Positions 36,332 through 46,219 of a stretch of DNA of 64,000 nt are shown here, in pieces. Each line of letters opens with the position of its first letter. The first letter of the stretch is position 1. This DNA is from Bryobacterales bacterium KBS 96 (lineage in GTDB: Bacteria > Acidobacteriota > Terriglobia > Bryobacterales > Bryobacteraceae). Both the position numbers and the translations under genes were made by a program. The DNA lies in contig KB906767.1 in NCBI GenBank assembly GCA_000381625.1, forward strand, positions 3,119,304 through 3,183,303. Direction: 5' to 3'. The notes under the pieces are model-generated. The model did no database searches and had not been told where the DNA came from. It saw only the letters and a list, made by a program, of their open reading frames with translations.

Positions 36332-38380
36332 CTAGCGCCCTGCCCCCGCCCGCCGAGCGGCGCCTGAGTCCGTCGCGGTCGCCAGCGGCATTTCCGACCT
36401 GCTGGTCGCCGGCGCCCAAACCTCGATCGCATCCGGCTCACGATTTCCGGCCGCGAAGTAAGGAATCAGCGTCACCGTGATGGGCCGCCGGCCATGATCG
36501 TGGCTGGTGCCCCAGGGTTCGTACAAAGGATCCCCCGCCAGCGGCTTCTCCGCTACAAATCCGGGCAGCTTCAGCACGGTAATTCCACCAAGCATTTCTT
36601 TGCGGAACTCTGCCGTGCCGGTCACCGCCGGCCGCAGAAAAATGTCCGGCAAAGAATTATTCCCCTGGTCAATTTGCTCCAGGGCGTACACGAGTGGGCC
36701 CCGCTCCAACGCGACCCTGCCATAAAGATCTGTCGCCAGCGGATTCGCCCGCATCGCCACGGTCTGCACGGGCAGATTCAGCGCAATTACATCGCCTCGC
36801 TCCCAAGTTCGCGTGAGCGGAATGTACTCGCCGCGTTTGAAATCGCCCGTGACACGATTTCCATTGATCAGCACGTCGGCGGTAGAGGCCCAGGATGGCC
36901 AACGCAGCCGAATCGTGAATTGCGACGCCTTCGCGGGATAGAGAGCCAGCTTGATTTCTCCGCTCCAGGGGTAATCGGTGGTCTGCACCACTCTGAGAGG
37001 GGCGCCATCGTCCAGATGCCAGTCCAGTTCTGAATCGTTGTACAGATTGACGTAAAGACCGTCTCGCCCCGTGGAATAGAAATATCCCGGAAGAGCTTCC
37101 ACGAGGGCCATGATGTCCGGTGGGCAGCAGTCGGATTCGAAGAAGGCGTTTCGCATTTTTTCCGCCCCGGCGGCAGTCGAAGGCCGATAGCAAAGCAGAT
37201 TTCCGTTGAGCGACATGCCGGCATTGACGCCGTTGTAGAGCGCGCGTTCCACCACGTCGCCAAAACGTGCATCGCCTGTCAACGCGAGCAGGCGGAAGTT
37301 CCACAGCACGTTCGCCATCGAGGCGCACGGATCCGCATAGGCGCCGCCGGTCGTGAATTCGTACGGCGCCTCAATTGTGTCGGAGTTGCCTCGCGTGCCC
37401 ACTCCGCCGGTGATGGTCATCCTGCGCGCCGTTAGGTCGGTCCACAACAAGTCGATTGCCCGCTTATACGCTGGATCGCCCGACTCGGTGAAATAGTCTG
37501 TCGCGCCCGCGGCGGCATTCAGCGCCCGCAGCACATGGCCTTCGAACTCCGTGCGGCTGGGGAATGGCTTACCGCTGAAGACGGCGCGAACATCCGAATC
37601 CTTCAGATGCAGATGATCGCGGCCACCGCCGCCCAGCAGATAACGGGCGAAGTCGAGATATTTTGTCTCGCCGGTTGTCCGATATACTTCGACCAAGGCC
37701 ATTTCCAGTCCCGGATAGCCGGTGACAAAGGGCCGGCCGGCGGGCCCGAAGTTCGTAACCAGGTTATTTGCGAATTTGATCCCGATGTCGAGAAGTTCCC
37801 GGCGCCCCGTCGCGCGGTAATAGGCAATTCCTGCCTGAAGCAGGTGAGCCAGGCAATAGTCCTCTCGCGAATGAAGAGGATCGGTGAAGCGAAGGTGAGC
37901 CCGGTCCCCTGCAAAGTAGGTATCGAGATATCCGCTCGCATCCTGGGCGGCCGCAACGTCCGCGATGAGCAAATCCATCGACAACTGCAGCTTGTCTTTA
38001 TCCACGGTTGGCGTATCGGCCGAGCCGATCGCCCAAGCCGCCGCTTCCATCCACATGTAGACATCGGCATCGCTGCCCGGACGTTCGTGATGCGCCGCCG
38101 GTTTCTTCGAGGCTGCTTTGACGAAATTGTCGATGGCCCCATGCTCTTGCAGCAGCGCGAACAAAGTAGGAAGGGCATGCTCTACGGTGGCGCGCCGCCG
38201 CGCCGCCCAAAGTCCTCCCGTGATCCGGACCGCCGGCACGGGAACCGGGTGCAGCCGCGCGTTCAGCGTGTGTTTGAGATATAGAACGCCCTGGTCTTTC
38301 CAGTTGCCTCCGGGCGCCTGAGCCGGAAACCCCGCGCCGGCGGCGGCGAACAGGGCCAGCGCCAAAAGGCATTGCTTCAT
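36332..38380 (-). CDS. GH127 glycoside hydrolase (beta-L-arabinofuranosidase family), secreted
   Basis: 682 residues from the ATG at 38378-38380, with signal peptide QCLLALALFAAAGAGFPAQA. GH127 (old DUF1680): an alpha/alpha barrel followed by beta domains. The paired catalytic/zinc cysteines are C418-C419 in ESDCCPPDIMAL, the expected nucleophile site; another cysteine is C352 in AYADPCASMAN. Odd: relatives usually have A-E-T-C there, where the Glu is a zinc ligand; here it is A-D-P-C, a Glu-to-Asp change. It probably removes L-arabinofuranose or a related sugar. Its ATG overlaps the maf stop (ATGA), and the exopolysaccharide module starts 74 bases downstream. Confidence 0.88.
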   Translation of the reverse strand: MKQCLLALALFAAAGAGFPAQAPGGNWKDQGVLYLKHTLNARLHPVPVPAVRITGGLWAARRRATVEHALPTLFALLQEHGAIDNFVKAASKKPAAHHERPGSDADVYMWMEAAAWAIGSADTPTVDKDKLQLSMDLLIADVAAAQDASGYLDTYFAGDRAHLRFTDPLHSREDYCLAHLLQAGIAYYRATGRRELLDIGIKFANNLVTNFGPAGRPFVTGYPGLEMALVEVYRTTGETKYLDFARYLLGGGGRDHLHLKDSDVRAVFSGKPFPSRTEFEGHVLRALNAAAGATDYFTESGDPAYKRAIDLLWTDLTARRMTITGGVGTRGNSDTIEAPYEFTTGGAYADPCASMANVLWNFRLLALTGDARFGDVVERALYNGVNAGMSLNGNLLCYRPSTAAGAEKMRNAFFESDCCPPDIMALVEALPGYFYSTGRDGLYVNLYNDSELDWHLDDGAPLRVVQTTDYPWSGEIKLALYPAKASQFTIRLRWPSWASTADVLINGNRVTGDFKRGEYIPLTRTWERGDVIALNLPVQTVAMRANPLATDLYGRVALERGPLVYALEQIDQGNNSLPDIFLRPAVTGTAEFRKEMLGGITVLKLPGFVAEKPLAGDPLYEPWGTSHDHGRRPITVTLIPYFAAGNREPDAIEVWAPATSRSEMPLATATDSGAARRAGAGR

Positions 38381-38922
38381 ACCGTTTTCAAATAGTGGTA
38401 GACGAGTGAGACGGGCAATCCGACGACGTTGTGATAACAACCGTCGATCCTCGTAGTGAATCGCGAAGCTCGGCCCTGAATCGCATAGGCGCCGGCTTTA
38501 TCCATCGGCTCGCCCGAATGCACGTATTCCTGGATCTCGTTTTCGGTCAGAGCGTCAAACCATACACGAGTTTCCGCAAAATCGACGACAGTTCGATCGC
38601 CCCGGCGCAAACAGATTCCAGTCAACACGCGGTGGTCCCTCCCGGCCAACCCCTTGAGCATTCGGATCGCGTCGGCTGCGTCGGCCGGCTTTCCCAACAC
38701 CTCTCCTTCTAGACAGACTATCGTGTCGGCGCCCAGAATCGTATCGCCCGGCGAGAGGGGCAGCGACTCTGCCTTTTCCTTCGCCAGACGCTGCACAAAA
38801 TCCTCGGGGCGTTCGCCATTCCGGCGGACTTCCGGCACGTGTGCCGGACGAACAACGTGGCCGATGCCTGCCGCCAGCAGCAGTTCGTGGCGGCGTGGGG
38901 AGGCAGAGGCCAGAATCAACAT
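38377..38922 (-). CDS. maf: Maf family nucleoside-triphosphate pyrophosphatase
   Basis: House-cleaning enzyme that hydrolyses non-canonical or surplus pyrimidine nucleoside triphosphates (dTTP/UTP type). 181 residues from the ATG at 38922 (MLILASASPRRHELL), preferred to an upstream in-frame start because the family begins here. Motifs SASPRR (6-11), ILGADTIV, and the closing IQGRASRFTTRIDGCYHNVVGLP. Overlaps the start of the GH127 gene by four bases, so translation may be coupled. Confidence 0.93.
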   Translation of the reverse strand: MLILASASPRRHELLLAAGIGHVVRPAHVPEVRRNGERPEDFVQRLAKEKAESLPLSPGDTILGADTIVCLEGEVLGKPADAADAIRMLKGLAGRDHRVLTGICLRRGDRTVVDFAETRVWFDALTENEIQEYVHSGEPMDKAGAYAIQGRASRFTTRIDGCYHNVVGLPVSLVYHYLKTV

Positions 38923-38960
38923 ATAATTCAGCTTACGTGCCAGACGATGCAACGCAGCTC

Positions 38961-39284
38961 AGAAACGGAGCCGCCGCACGCAAGTGCGCGGGTTGCGCGG
39001 TTATCCGAAAAACCCGCTCGCTGACGCGATGCGGCTCTGCGTGAAGGCAAACTAGAAACGGAGCTGCCGCACGCGAGCGGGTTGCGCGGTTATCCGAAAA
39101 AATCCGCTCGCTGACGCGATGCGGCTCTGCGTGAAGGCAAACTAGAAACGGAGCCGCCGCACGCAGGTGCGCGGGTTGCGCGGTTATCCGAAGAAACCGC
39201 TCGCTGACGCGATGCGGGCTCTGCGTGAAGGCAATCTAGAAACGGAGCCGCCGCACGCAAGTGCGCGGGTTGTACGGTTATCCG
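38961..39284. repeat. Tandem repeat, about 93-bp unit, 3.5 copies
   Basis: Units start at 38961, 39054, 39144 and 39238 (lengths 93, 90, 94, and about 47 for the last, partial copy). Each begins agaaacggagc(c/t)gccgcacg and full units end ctctgcgtgaaggcaa. Copies are nearly identical apart from indels. Units 1 and 4 contain a hairpin CGCAC-GCAA-GTGCG with a GNRA loop; unit 3 has GCAG in the loop; unit 2 lacks six bases but can form CCGC/GCGG. CACGCA near the start can also pair with TGCGTG near the end of a unit. No credible gene inside; short open frames repeat with the unit and stop. It fills the gap between divergent maf and the DciA-like gene. Confidence 0.9.
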
Positions 39285-39347
39285 GCAAGTTTCGACATGC
39301 TAAACTGCAATCTCCTCCCCGAAAGCTTCCGCTCACCCGACCTTGCC

Positions 39348-39773
39348 ATGGAACGCGCCGCCAGAGTTTTTCGCAAAGCAAAACAGTCACGAGCCCTTCT
39401 CACCGACGATCAGGTGCTCTCCGCCGTATGGCCCGCCGCCGTCGGCAAAGCAATCGCGGCACACACGTCGCGCATCCGGGTCGTGCGCACGATTCTCGTG
39501 ATCGAGGTGGAGGACGCCATCTGGCAGCGGCAGCTTCGCACGCTCGAAAAGCAAATTCTCGACCGTGTCCGCCTGTTCACTCCGGACCTAGCGCTAGCAG
39601 GCGTCGAAGTTCGAATCGGCGTGCCGCGCCGTGAGCCGCAAAAAGCGACCGCGTCCACGAGTCGCGCTTCCGAGCCGCTATTCACGGCTCTCTCCAACGA
39701 CGAAGCAGAGCGAATTCAAGACCCCGTGCTAAAGAAGGTGTATCAGATCTCACGCAGGAAGGCATCCGCTTGA
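39348..39773 (+). CDS. DUF721 / DciA-like protein
   Basis: 141 residues from the ATG at 39348 (MERAARVFRKAKQSR); the frame is open back into the last repeat unit, and an ATG at 39297 is an alternative. The DUF721 (KH-like) core is AVWPAAVGKAIAAHTSRIRVV followed by LVIEVEDAIWQRQLRTLEKQIL. In many bacteria lacking DnaC, the DciA form helps load the replicative helicase, but DUF721 also occurs in other contexts, so the role is inferred. The stop overlaps the gatC start (TTGA). Confidence 0.8.
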   Translation: MERAARVFRKAKQSRALLTDDQVLSAVWPAAVGKAIAAHTSRIRVVRTILVIEVEDAIWQRQLRTLEKQILDRVRLFTPDLALAGVEVRIGVPRREPQKATASTSRASEPLFTALSNDEAERIQDPVLKKVYQISRRKASA

Positions 39774-40069
39774 AGTTGACCACAGAGGAGGTCCGCTATG
39801 TCGCCGATCTGGCGAATCTGCGGCTCACCGACGAAGAAGTTGTTCGCATGTCTCATGACCTGGGCCAAATCCTAACCTATGTCGAAGAACTTAGCGAAAT
39901 TAATACCGAACAGGTCGCGCCGATGGCGCAGGTTCTCTACGAAGCCGACGAAACGGCTACGCTGCGCGAGGACCGCCCGCGTGAACCGCTGAATAACCGG
40001 CAAGCACTCGAGAACGCTGCCGTTTCGGGAGCAGGTTATTACAAAGTGCCGAAGGTGATCGAGCGATGA
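39770..40069 (+). CDS. gatC: Asp/Glu-tRNA amidotransferase subunit C
   Basis: 99 residues. Small subunit that wraps GatA and stabilises the GatCAB complex. TTG start overlapping the previous stop; MKLTTEEVRYVADLANLRLTDEE is the family N-terminus and PLNNRQALENAAVSGAGYYKVPKVI the family end. Overlaps gatA by four bases (ATGA). Confidence 0.95.
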   Translation: MKLTTEEVRYVADLANLRLTDEEVVRMSHDLGQILTYVEELSEINTEQVAPMAQVLYEADETATLREDRPREPLNNRQALENAAVSGAGYYKVPKVIER

Positions 40070-41511
40070 GCAATGTGCCTCCGGTTCCCACCCTCACCAT
40101 AGGTCGCATTCGCGAAGGCCTCCGCAGAAAGGAATTCTCAGCGGTGGATGTCGCCACGGCCACGCTGGAATTCGCCGAGCGGGAGAATCCCAAAACCAAC
40201 GCCTATCTCACATTCAGTTCCGAACGTGCGCTGGAGGCTGCGAATCGCGTGGATGACCAGATCGCCAACGGCGAGCACCTGGGCGAGCTCGCGGGCGTAC
40301 CGCTGGGCGTGAAAGATGTCATTGTCACCAAAGGGCTTCGCACTACGTGCGGCTCGCATATTCTGGAGCACTACATTCCGCCTTACGATGCCACGGCGGT
40401 AATCCGTCTCGAAGAAGAGGGAGCCATCGTCATCGGCAAGCTGAATTGTGATGAATTCGCCATGGGTTCGTCCAACGAGAATTCGGCTTTCGGTCCGGTC
40501 CGCAACCCTGCGGCGCTCGACCGCGTTCCAGGCGGATCGAGCGGTGGGTCGGCCGCCGCTGTCGCGCAGGGAACCTGCGTTGTCTCGCTTGGCTCCGATA
40601 CCGGCGGGTCAATCCGTCAGCCGGCCAGTTTCTGCGGCGTGGTCGGTGTGACCCCGACTTATGGCCGCGTCTCACGTTATGGACTGGCAGCCTTTGCGAG
40701 TTCGCTCGATCACATTGGGCCATTCGGGCGAAATGTCGAAGACGCCGCAACCGTGCTGAAGGTGATGGCCGGGCGCGACGAACTCGACTCCACCTCCGCA
40801 TTCGCCACCGTCGACGATTACGGGCCTCTAATGAAGCAAGACATCAAAGGTTTGAAGGTGGGACTTCCGAAAGAATATTTCGCGGGTTTAAGCGCGGACA
40901 CGGATGCAATCATCCGCGCAGCCACAAAAAAGCTCGAAGACCTGGGCTGTCAGGTTAACGAAATCAGTCTGCCGCATACGAAGTATGCGGTCGCGTGCTA
41001 CTACATCATTTGTACAGCAGAGGCCAGTTCAAACCTGGCGCGCTACGATGGCGTCCGCTATACCCTACGCAGCGATTCGGATACGCTTTCCGAGATGTAT
41101 CGAAATACGCGCGGAGCCGGCTTTGGCGCCGAAGTGAAACGTCGCATTATGCTCGGAACTTATGTCCTGAGCGCCGGCTATTACGACGCATATTACCTCA
41201 AGGCACAGAAGGTGCGATCACTGATCGCGCAGGATTTTGCGAACGCATTTGAGCGGGTGGACGCAATTGTCGCTCCCGTTTCGCCTTTCCCGGCCTTTAA
41301 AATAGGGGAGAAGATTGAAGATCCGATGTCAATGTACCTGTCCGACATCTACACCATCACAGGCGACCTCAGCGGCGTTCCGTGCATGAGCGTTCCCTGC
41401 GGACAATCGCCCGACGGCCTGCCGGTCGGCCTACAAGTGTTTGCCCGGCACTTCGACGAAAGCACGATGTTTCGCCTGGCCTGGAATTTCGAACAGGCAA
41501 TGAAAAGTTAG
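40066..41511 (+). CDS. gatA: Asp/Glu-tRNA amidotransferase subunit A
   Basis: Glutaminase subunit supplying ammonia to convert Glu-tRNA-Gln or Asp-tRNA-Asn. 481 residues. The Ser-cisSer-Lys triad is complete: K83 in GVKDVI, S158 in GGSSGGSAAA, S182 in DTGGSIRQPASFCG. Family spacing matches S. aureus GatA with an offset of four. gatB is not adjacent. A short hairpin, AGAAGCC-tc-GGCTTCT (41510-41525), overlaps the stop and could be a weak terminator. Confidence 0.96.
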   Translation: MSNVPPVPTLTIGRIREGLRRKEFSAVDVATATLEFAERENPKTNAYLTFSSERALEAANRVDDQIANGEHLGELAGVPLGVKDVIVTKGLRTTCGSHILEHYIPPYDATAVIRLEEEGAIVIGKLNCDEFAMGSSNENSAFGPVRNPAALDRVPGGSSGGSAAAVAQGTCVVSLGSDTGGSIRQPASFCGVVGVTPTYGRVSRYGLAAFASSLDHIGPFGRNVEDAATVLKVMAGRDELDSTSAFATVDDYGPLMKQDIKGLKVGLPKEYFAGLSADTDAIIRAATKKLEDLGCQVNEISLPHTKYAVACYYIICTAEASSNLARYDGVRYTLRSDSDTLSEMYRNTRGAGFGAEVKRRIMLGTYVLSAGYYDAYYLKAQKVRSLIAQDFANAFERVDAIVAPVSPFPAFKIGEKIEDPMSMYLSDIYTITGDLSGVPCMSVPCGQSPDGLPVGLQVFARHFDESTMFRLAWNFEQAMKS

Positions 41512-41543
41512 AAGCCTCGGCTTCTTCCCAGTTCACAACCCGG

Positions 41544-41822
41544 TTACAAATTCGCTGCTGTCCAAGCTGAGTAACTGGCGATACCTGCAATCGCTATCAA
41601 ATAAAGTATGACAACTATCGTCAGGTACTTATTCAGCTTACCGAGCACCTCGATTCGCCTAGTGTGCTGAACCTGCGTATCGATCACGCGTAAATCGATC
41701 GCATTCGCTCCAAGATGAATATTGTGGTCATCGTGATCGTCTATGAACTTCCTATAGAGAAACGAAGCTACCAAAACCAGCACCAACAGACCACAAATGA
41801 TCAGGTGCACAATGACGTTCAT
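41544..41822 (-). CDS. Small two-helix membrane protein
   Basis: 92 residues: hydrophobic helix at about 4-22 (VHLIICGLLVLVLVASFLY), a polar His/Asp-rich middle (DDHDDHNIHLG), and a second helix at about 68-90 (LTIVVILYLIAIAGIASYSAW). No family recognised. Convergent with gatA, 32 bases from its stop. The acidic/His cluster could bind a metal, but that is speculation. Confidence 0.55.
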   Translation of the reverse strand: MNVIVHLIICGLLVLVLVASFLYRKFIDDHDDHNIHLGANAIDLRVIDTQVQHTRRIEVLGKLNKYLTIVVILYLIAIAGIASYSAWTAANL

Positions 41823-42180
41823 GCTTGACCGCTCCTTTCCTACTCATTTGCAGAACCGCGATCGACGTCCGTAGTTACTCTTTTTATGCGCCGGGCGTCA
41901 GATGCGCGACGCAATATACCATCGAGGGAATGATACGCCGCTTTTCTCAAGCTTTCAAGTGGGTTGGATGGGAGCTTATGTATGTCCAATCGACGCCCAG
42001 TTACACTCCGTGGGATGGCGGACATTCGACAAGTTAGGCCTAAAACTTCGGTCCCGTTCCCGGACATATAGTTCCGAAAATGGGCACTCCACCTGCTCCG
42101 TTTGCTGGAAAATCGAGAGGAACGGTGACTCTCCGCTGGCCAACGGCGTGCTCCGTCGGGCGTCGTCGGGAGCAAAGAAC
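41823..42180. other. Intergenic region upstream of the recombinase-domain-like gene
   Basis: About 358 bases. The frame of the next gene stays open through part of it (from 41902), but the composition and absence of a ribosome-binding site argue against coding; a minus-strand frame across it is equally long and equally unconvincing. It may hold remnants of an older gene: a CSVCWK cysteine pair appears in the plus frame near 42095. Confidence 0.35.
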
Positions 42181-42630
42181 GTGGATGAACGAATTCGCGA
42201 GGTACTTACAGGGCCAGCCACCCTCGACTATTTCGTGAGCAGGTTGAATCGAGGCTGGAAACTGGCGGCGGTCGAATGGGAACGGGAGGCAGCCGACTCG
42301 ACTCGCGAACCGGCCGGCACAATCGGTGAAGAGGTTCCGTATGGATTCAAAATCTCGGGCGATTGCCTTCACCTGGAACAAAATTCTGGCGAAGTGCAAG
42401 TCCTTCTGCTGATTCTCGAGGAAATCGTTCGCGATCGTAGATTCAGCCAAATAGCGGATGAACTGAATCTCCAGGGCTTGCGAACCCGGAATGGAAGTAA
42501 ATGGACGTCAGCCGCGGTTTTCGACCTTCTCCCACGGCTAATCGAAGCGGGCCCGCGATTACTGAAGAGCAAGGATTGGCGGGAGAAACGGCCTCAGATC
42601 GTTAGCCGGACCGGCGCTTCCGCGGACTGA
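42181..42630 (+). CDS. Stand-alone recombinase-domain-like protein
   Basis: 149 residues from a GTG at 42181 with GGGAG eight bases upstream. The C-terminal two thirds follow the pattern of the "Recombinase" domain that comes after the resolvase domain in large serine recombinases: PYGFKI, a short D/L-rich link, a helix LLLILEEIVRD, then IADELNLQGLRTRNGSKWTSAAVFDLL. There is no N-terminal resolvase domain and no catalytic serine. The N-terminus begins VDERIREVLTGPATLDYFVSRL, ending in a GWKLAAVEWERE stretch. I infer a DNA-binding protein derived from a recombinase, possibly a regulator. Confidence 0.6.
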   Translation: MDERIREVLTGPATLDYFVSRLNRGWKLAAVEWEREAADSTREPAGTIGEEVPYGFKISGDCLHLEQNSGEVQVLLLILEEIVRDRRFSQIADELNLQGLRTRNGSKWTSAAVFDLLPRLIEAGPRLLKSKDWREKRPQIVSRTGASAD

Positions 42631-42631
42631 A

Positions 42632-42961
42632 TCACACATCCACGCCAGAACTCACGATTGTGCCACCCGGCGCCAGTAAACGGTGAATTTCATTCGAAAT
42701 TTCGGGCAGAAGCCGTTCTAAATGCGGCGGAACCACGACTTTCGTAAAAAACTGGTCGCGCCACGGAATCCGTTCTGGGCTCGCCTCGAGAAACAGGACA
42801 TTATCGAATTCGGCCATCTCGCGCCGGGCGTTATCCACCTCTTCAGAGGTTCCAAGCGCCACCACACTTCCAGCCATCAGAACTCGAGCCATAGCGGCCA
42901 AGTCCAGGACCGGCGGAATCGCTAGAAGCAGAACCCGGTCGTCCGCCCGCAACATGAGCAT
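42632..42961 (-). CDS. Miniature methyltransferase-like protein next to thiC
   Basis: 109 residues. It looks like a cut-down class I SAM fold: an initial strand DRVLLLAIP where motif I would be, a strand/acidic pair VVALGTSEEV, VLFLEASPERIPWRDQFFTKVVV (like motifs II-III), and a closing HRLLAPGGTIVSSG (motif similar to R-x-L-K-P-G-G). The glycine-rich SAM loop is missing, so it may not be catalytic. The start lies one base after the thiC stop, suggesting co-translation with thiC. Confidence 0.55.
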   Translation of the reverse strand: MLMLRADDRVLLLAIPPVLDLAAMARVLMAGSVVALGTSEEVDNARREMAEFDNVLFLEASPERIPWRDQFFTKVVVPPHLERLLPEISNEIHRLLAPGGTIVSSGVDV

Positions 42962-42962
42962 T

Positions 42963-44408
<1,446 letters not shown>

Positions 44409-45239
44409 CTAATTCAATCCGGCTTTCCATCTTTCGATTAGAAGAAGCTGTTGCTCCACCTGGTGACGTTCCGGCGCGTTCGGTTCAAGCTTCAGGAACC
44501 GTTCGAGGTCGGCTTTCGCCGCGCGATGGTTCAACTGCTGTAGATGAATGAGGCCTCGATGCCGGTACTCCTCCGGATAGTCGGGGCGGGCGTCGATCAG
44601 CAAATCGATGATCTGGCGGGCTTTATCGAGAGCGCTGCCGCTCAGATAAATTGCCTTCAAATTCGAAAGCATCCTTACCATAATTTGACGCTTCGTCACG
44701 GGCGCCAGAACGCCGGGGACGTCCCGAACGTCGACGCCTGCCGTCTCTTTTGCAAGAGCGCAGCAGTCATCATAAGAAAGGACCCGGCCGCGATTGAACG
44801 GATCGACCCAATACCGGGAATCTTCGTCCTGGTAAAGAACGATGAAATGACCGGGCAACCCAATTCCGGACACGGCGCGCGAAACTCTCCGCGCTACTTC
44901 CATGTAGACGATCGAGAGCGAAATCGGAATGCCCAGGCGGCGCGACAACACGGCGTTCAGGCAACTGTTTCGGGGATCGTAATAATCGCTTTCGTTTCCG
45001 CGGAACTGCAGAACCTCAAATAGGAGCTCGTTCATCGCATGAATAAAATCGAGGCCGCTCGCGCGGGGTCGTAACTGCGATTGAAGTTGTTCGGCAAGGT
45101 GATCCAGACGAAACAAGGAAGCCTCGAAATCCAGGCCCGGAAATTCGATCGAGGCGAGCTCGAGCGCGGCAATGTCCAGAGTCACATCGGACTCGTCATT
45201 TCGAAGGACATCTCGGAGCCACTGCACGGCGGATAGCAT
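44409..45239 (-). CDS. SirB1-family transglutaminase-like protein with TPR
   Basis: 276 residues. The SirB1 (transglutaminase-like) domain has NSCLNAVLSRRLGIPISLSIVYMEVARR, GIGLPGHF and WVDPFNRG, where the expected Cys and His positions (C in NSCLN, H in LPGHF) are present. A C-terminal tetratricopeptide-like pair (AKADLERFLKLEPNAPER) follows. Family function is not established; a peptidase or scaffold has been suggested. First gene of a possible unit with thiC and the mini-methyltransferase. Confidence 0.8.
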   Translation of the reverse strand: MLSAVQWLRDVLRNDESDVTLDIAALELASIEFPGLDFEASLFRLDHLAEQLQSQLRPRASGLDFIHAMNELLFEVLQFRGNESDYYDPRNSCLNAVLSRRLGIPISLSIVYMEVARRVSRAVSGIGLPGHFIVLYQDEDSRYWVDPFNRGRVLSYDDCCALAKETAGVDVRDVPGVLAPVTKRQIMVRMLSNLKAIYLSGSALDKARQIIDLLIDARPDYPEEYRHRGLIHLQQLNHRAAKADLERFLKLEPNAPERHQVEQQLLLIERWKAGLN

Positions 45240-45358
45240 ATCACCGCCAGCGCGGGCCGAATATTTCGGCTTCCGGCGCCTGGCATGACTCGCCAGAACG
45301 CGGCCAGTCGCAGCAAGAAAAGCGGCGCGAACAGAATCCAGCGATAAGCCGCCGCGCT

Positions 45359-46129
45359 TTATACTTCCTGCATGCGCCTGGCGATGGAGGCGGCCATCTG
45401 CCGCGGCGCAAAGCGCGTGAGGAACGCCATCAATGCATTCAGGCGTCCCGCAACCACCAGCGGTTTGCCGCGCATCATTGCCTCGAATCCGATCCGCGCC
45501 ACGATTGTCGAACTCATTGTGGTCCCGCGGAATAATCGTGTCGCCTCCATTTGGGCGCGGCGTTGAAAATCCGTCTGAGTAGGACCGGGGCAGAGCGTTG
45601 TGACGACAACGCGATGCGGTTTCAGTTCATTGTGAAGAGCCGAGGAAAAGGACACAACATATGCCTTGCTGGCGTAATAAACGGCCATCAGCGGCCCAGG
45701 CTGAAAGGCTGCCGTGGATGCCACGTTCAAAACGTATCCCTTGTGGCGGGCGACCATTGCCGGTACGAAAAGCCGCGTGAGATAGGTCAACGCGTCCACG
45801 TTCAGCCGGAGCATTTCCATCTGCTTCCCGGTGTCGAGTTCGGCAAAGAAGCCAAGCATTCCGACGCCTGCGTTGTTGATCAGCATCTCTACCTCACTGC
45901 GTAAATCCGCAAGTTCCTCGTAGAGTTCTGCTGCGCCTTCCGGCCGGGACAGGTCCTTCATGACGATTCGCACCTGGCGCGGATGGGCGTTTCCGATCTC
46001 AGACGCCAAATTCTCGAGTTGAGCCCGGTTCCGCGCTACGGCGATTACGTCGTAGCCCGCTCCCGCGCAGAGCTTTGCCAAGTCACGTCCAATGCCGGTG
46101 GAGGCTCCGGTTACAAGTGCGTACGCCAT
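45359..46129 (-). CDS. Short-chain dehydrogenase/reductase
   Basis: 256 residues, classical SDR of the DltE/YqjQ-like group. Cofactor loop TGASTGIG (7-14), NNAGVG (85-90), catalytic S138 and Y151-x3-K155 in YYASK. The C-terminal part (LTRFAPRQMAASIARRMQEV) is amphipathic and basic, as in membrane-associated members. Substrate unknown. Divergent from rfbA with 90 bases between. Confidence 0.85.
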   Translation of the reverse strand: MAYALVTGASTGIGRDLAKLCAGAGYDVIAVARNRAQLENLASEIGNAHPRQVRIVMKDLSRPEGAAELYEELADLRSEVEMLINNAGVGMLGFFAELDTGKQMEMLRLNVDALTYLTRLFVPAMVARHKGYVLNVASTAAFQPGPLMAVYYASKAYVVSFSSALHNELKPHRVVVTTLCPGPTQTDFQRRAQMEATRLFRGTTMSSTIVARIGFEAMMRGKPLVVAGRLNALMAFLTRFAPRQMAASIARRMQEV

Positions 46130-46219
46130 GGTGTTCTGGGGTCAAACATAGACTACACCGGAGGAAAACCAGGCGTCGCGAACCGCTTGCCAACACTCGA
46201 ATTGCTACGATACGAGTTT

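Noticed and set aside
39167-39634. Plus-strand frame running through the tandem repeats into the dciA-like gene
   Set aside because: Out of frame with the DUF721 protein; the protein-like look comes from the repeat unit.
45983-46219. Extended N-terminus of rfbA
   Set aside because: Lies over the SDR gene on the other strand and its promoter gap; the protein family starts at 46220.
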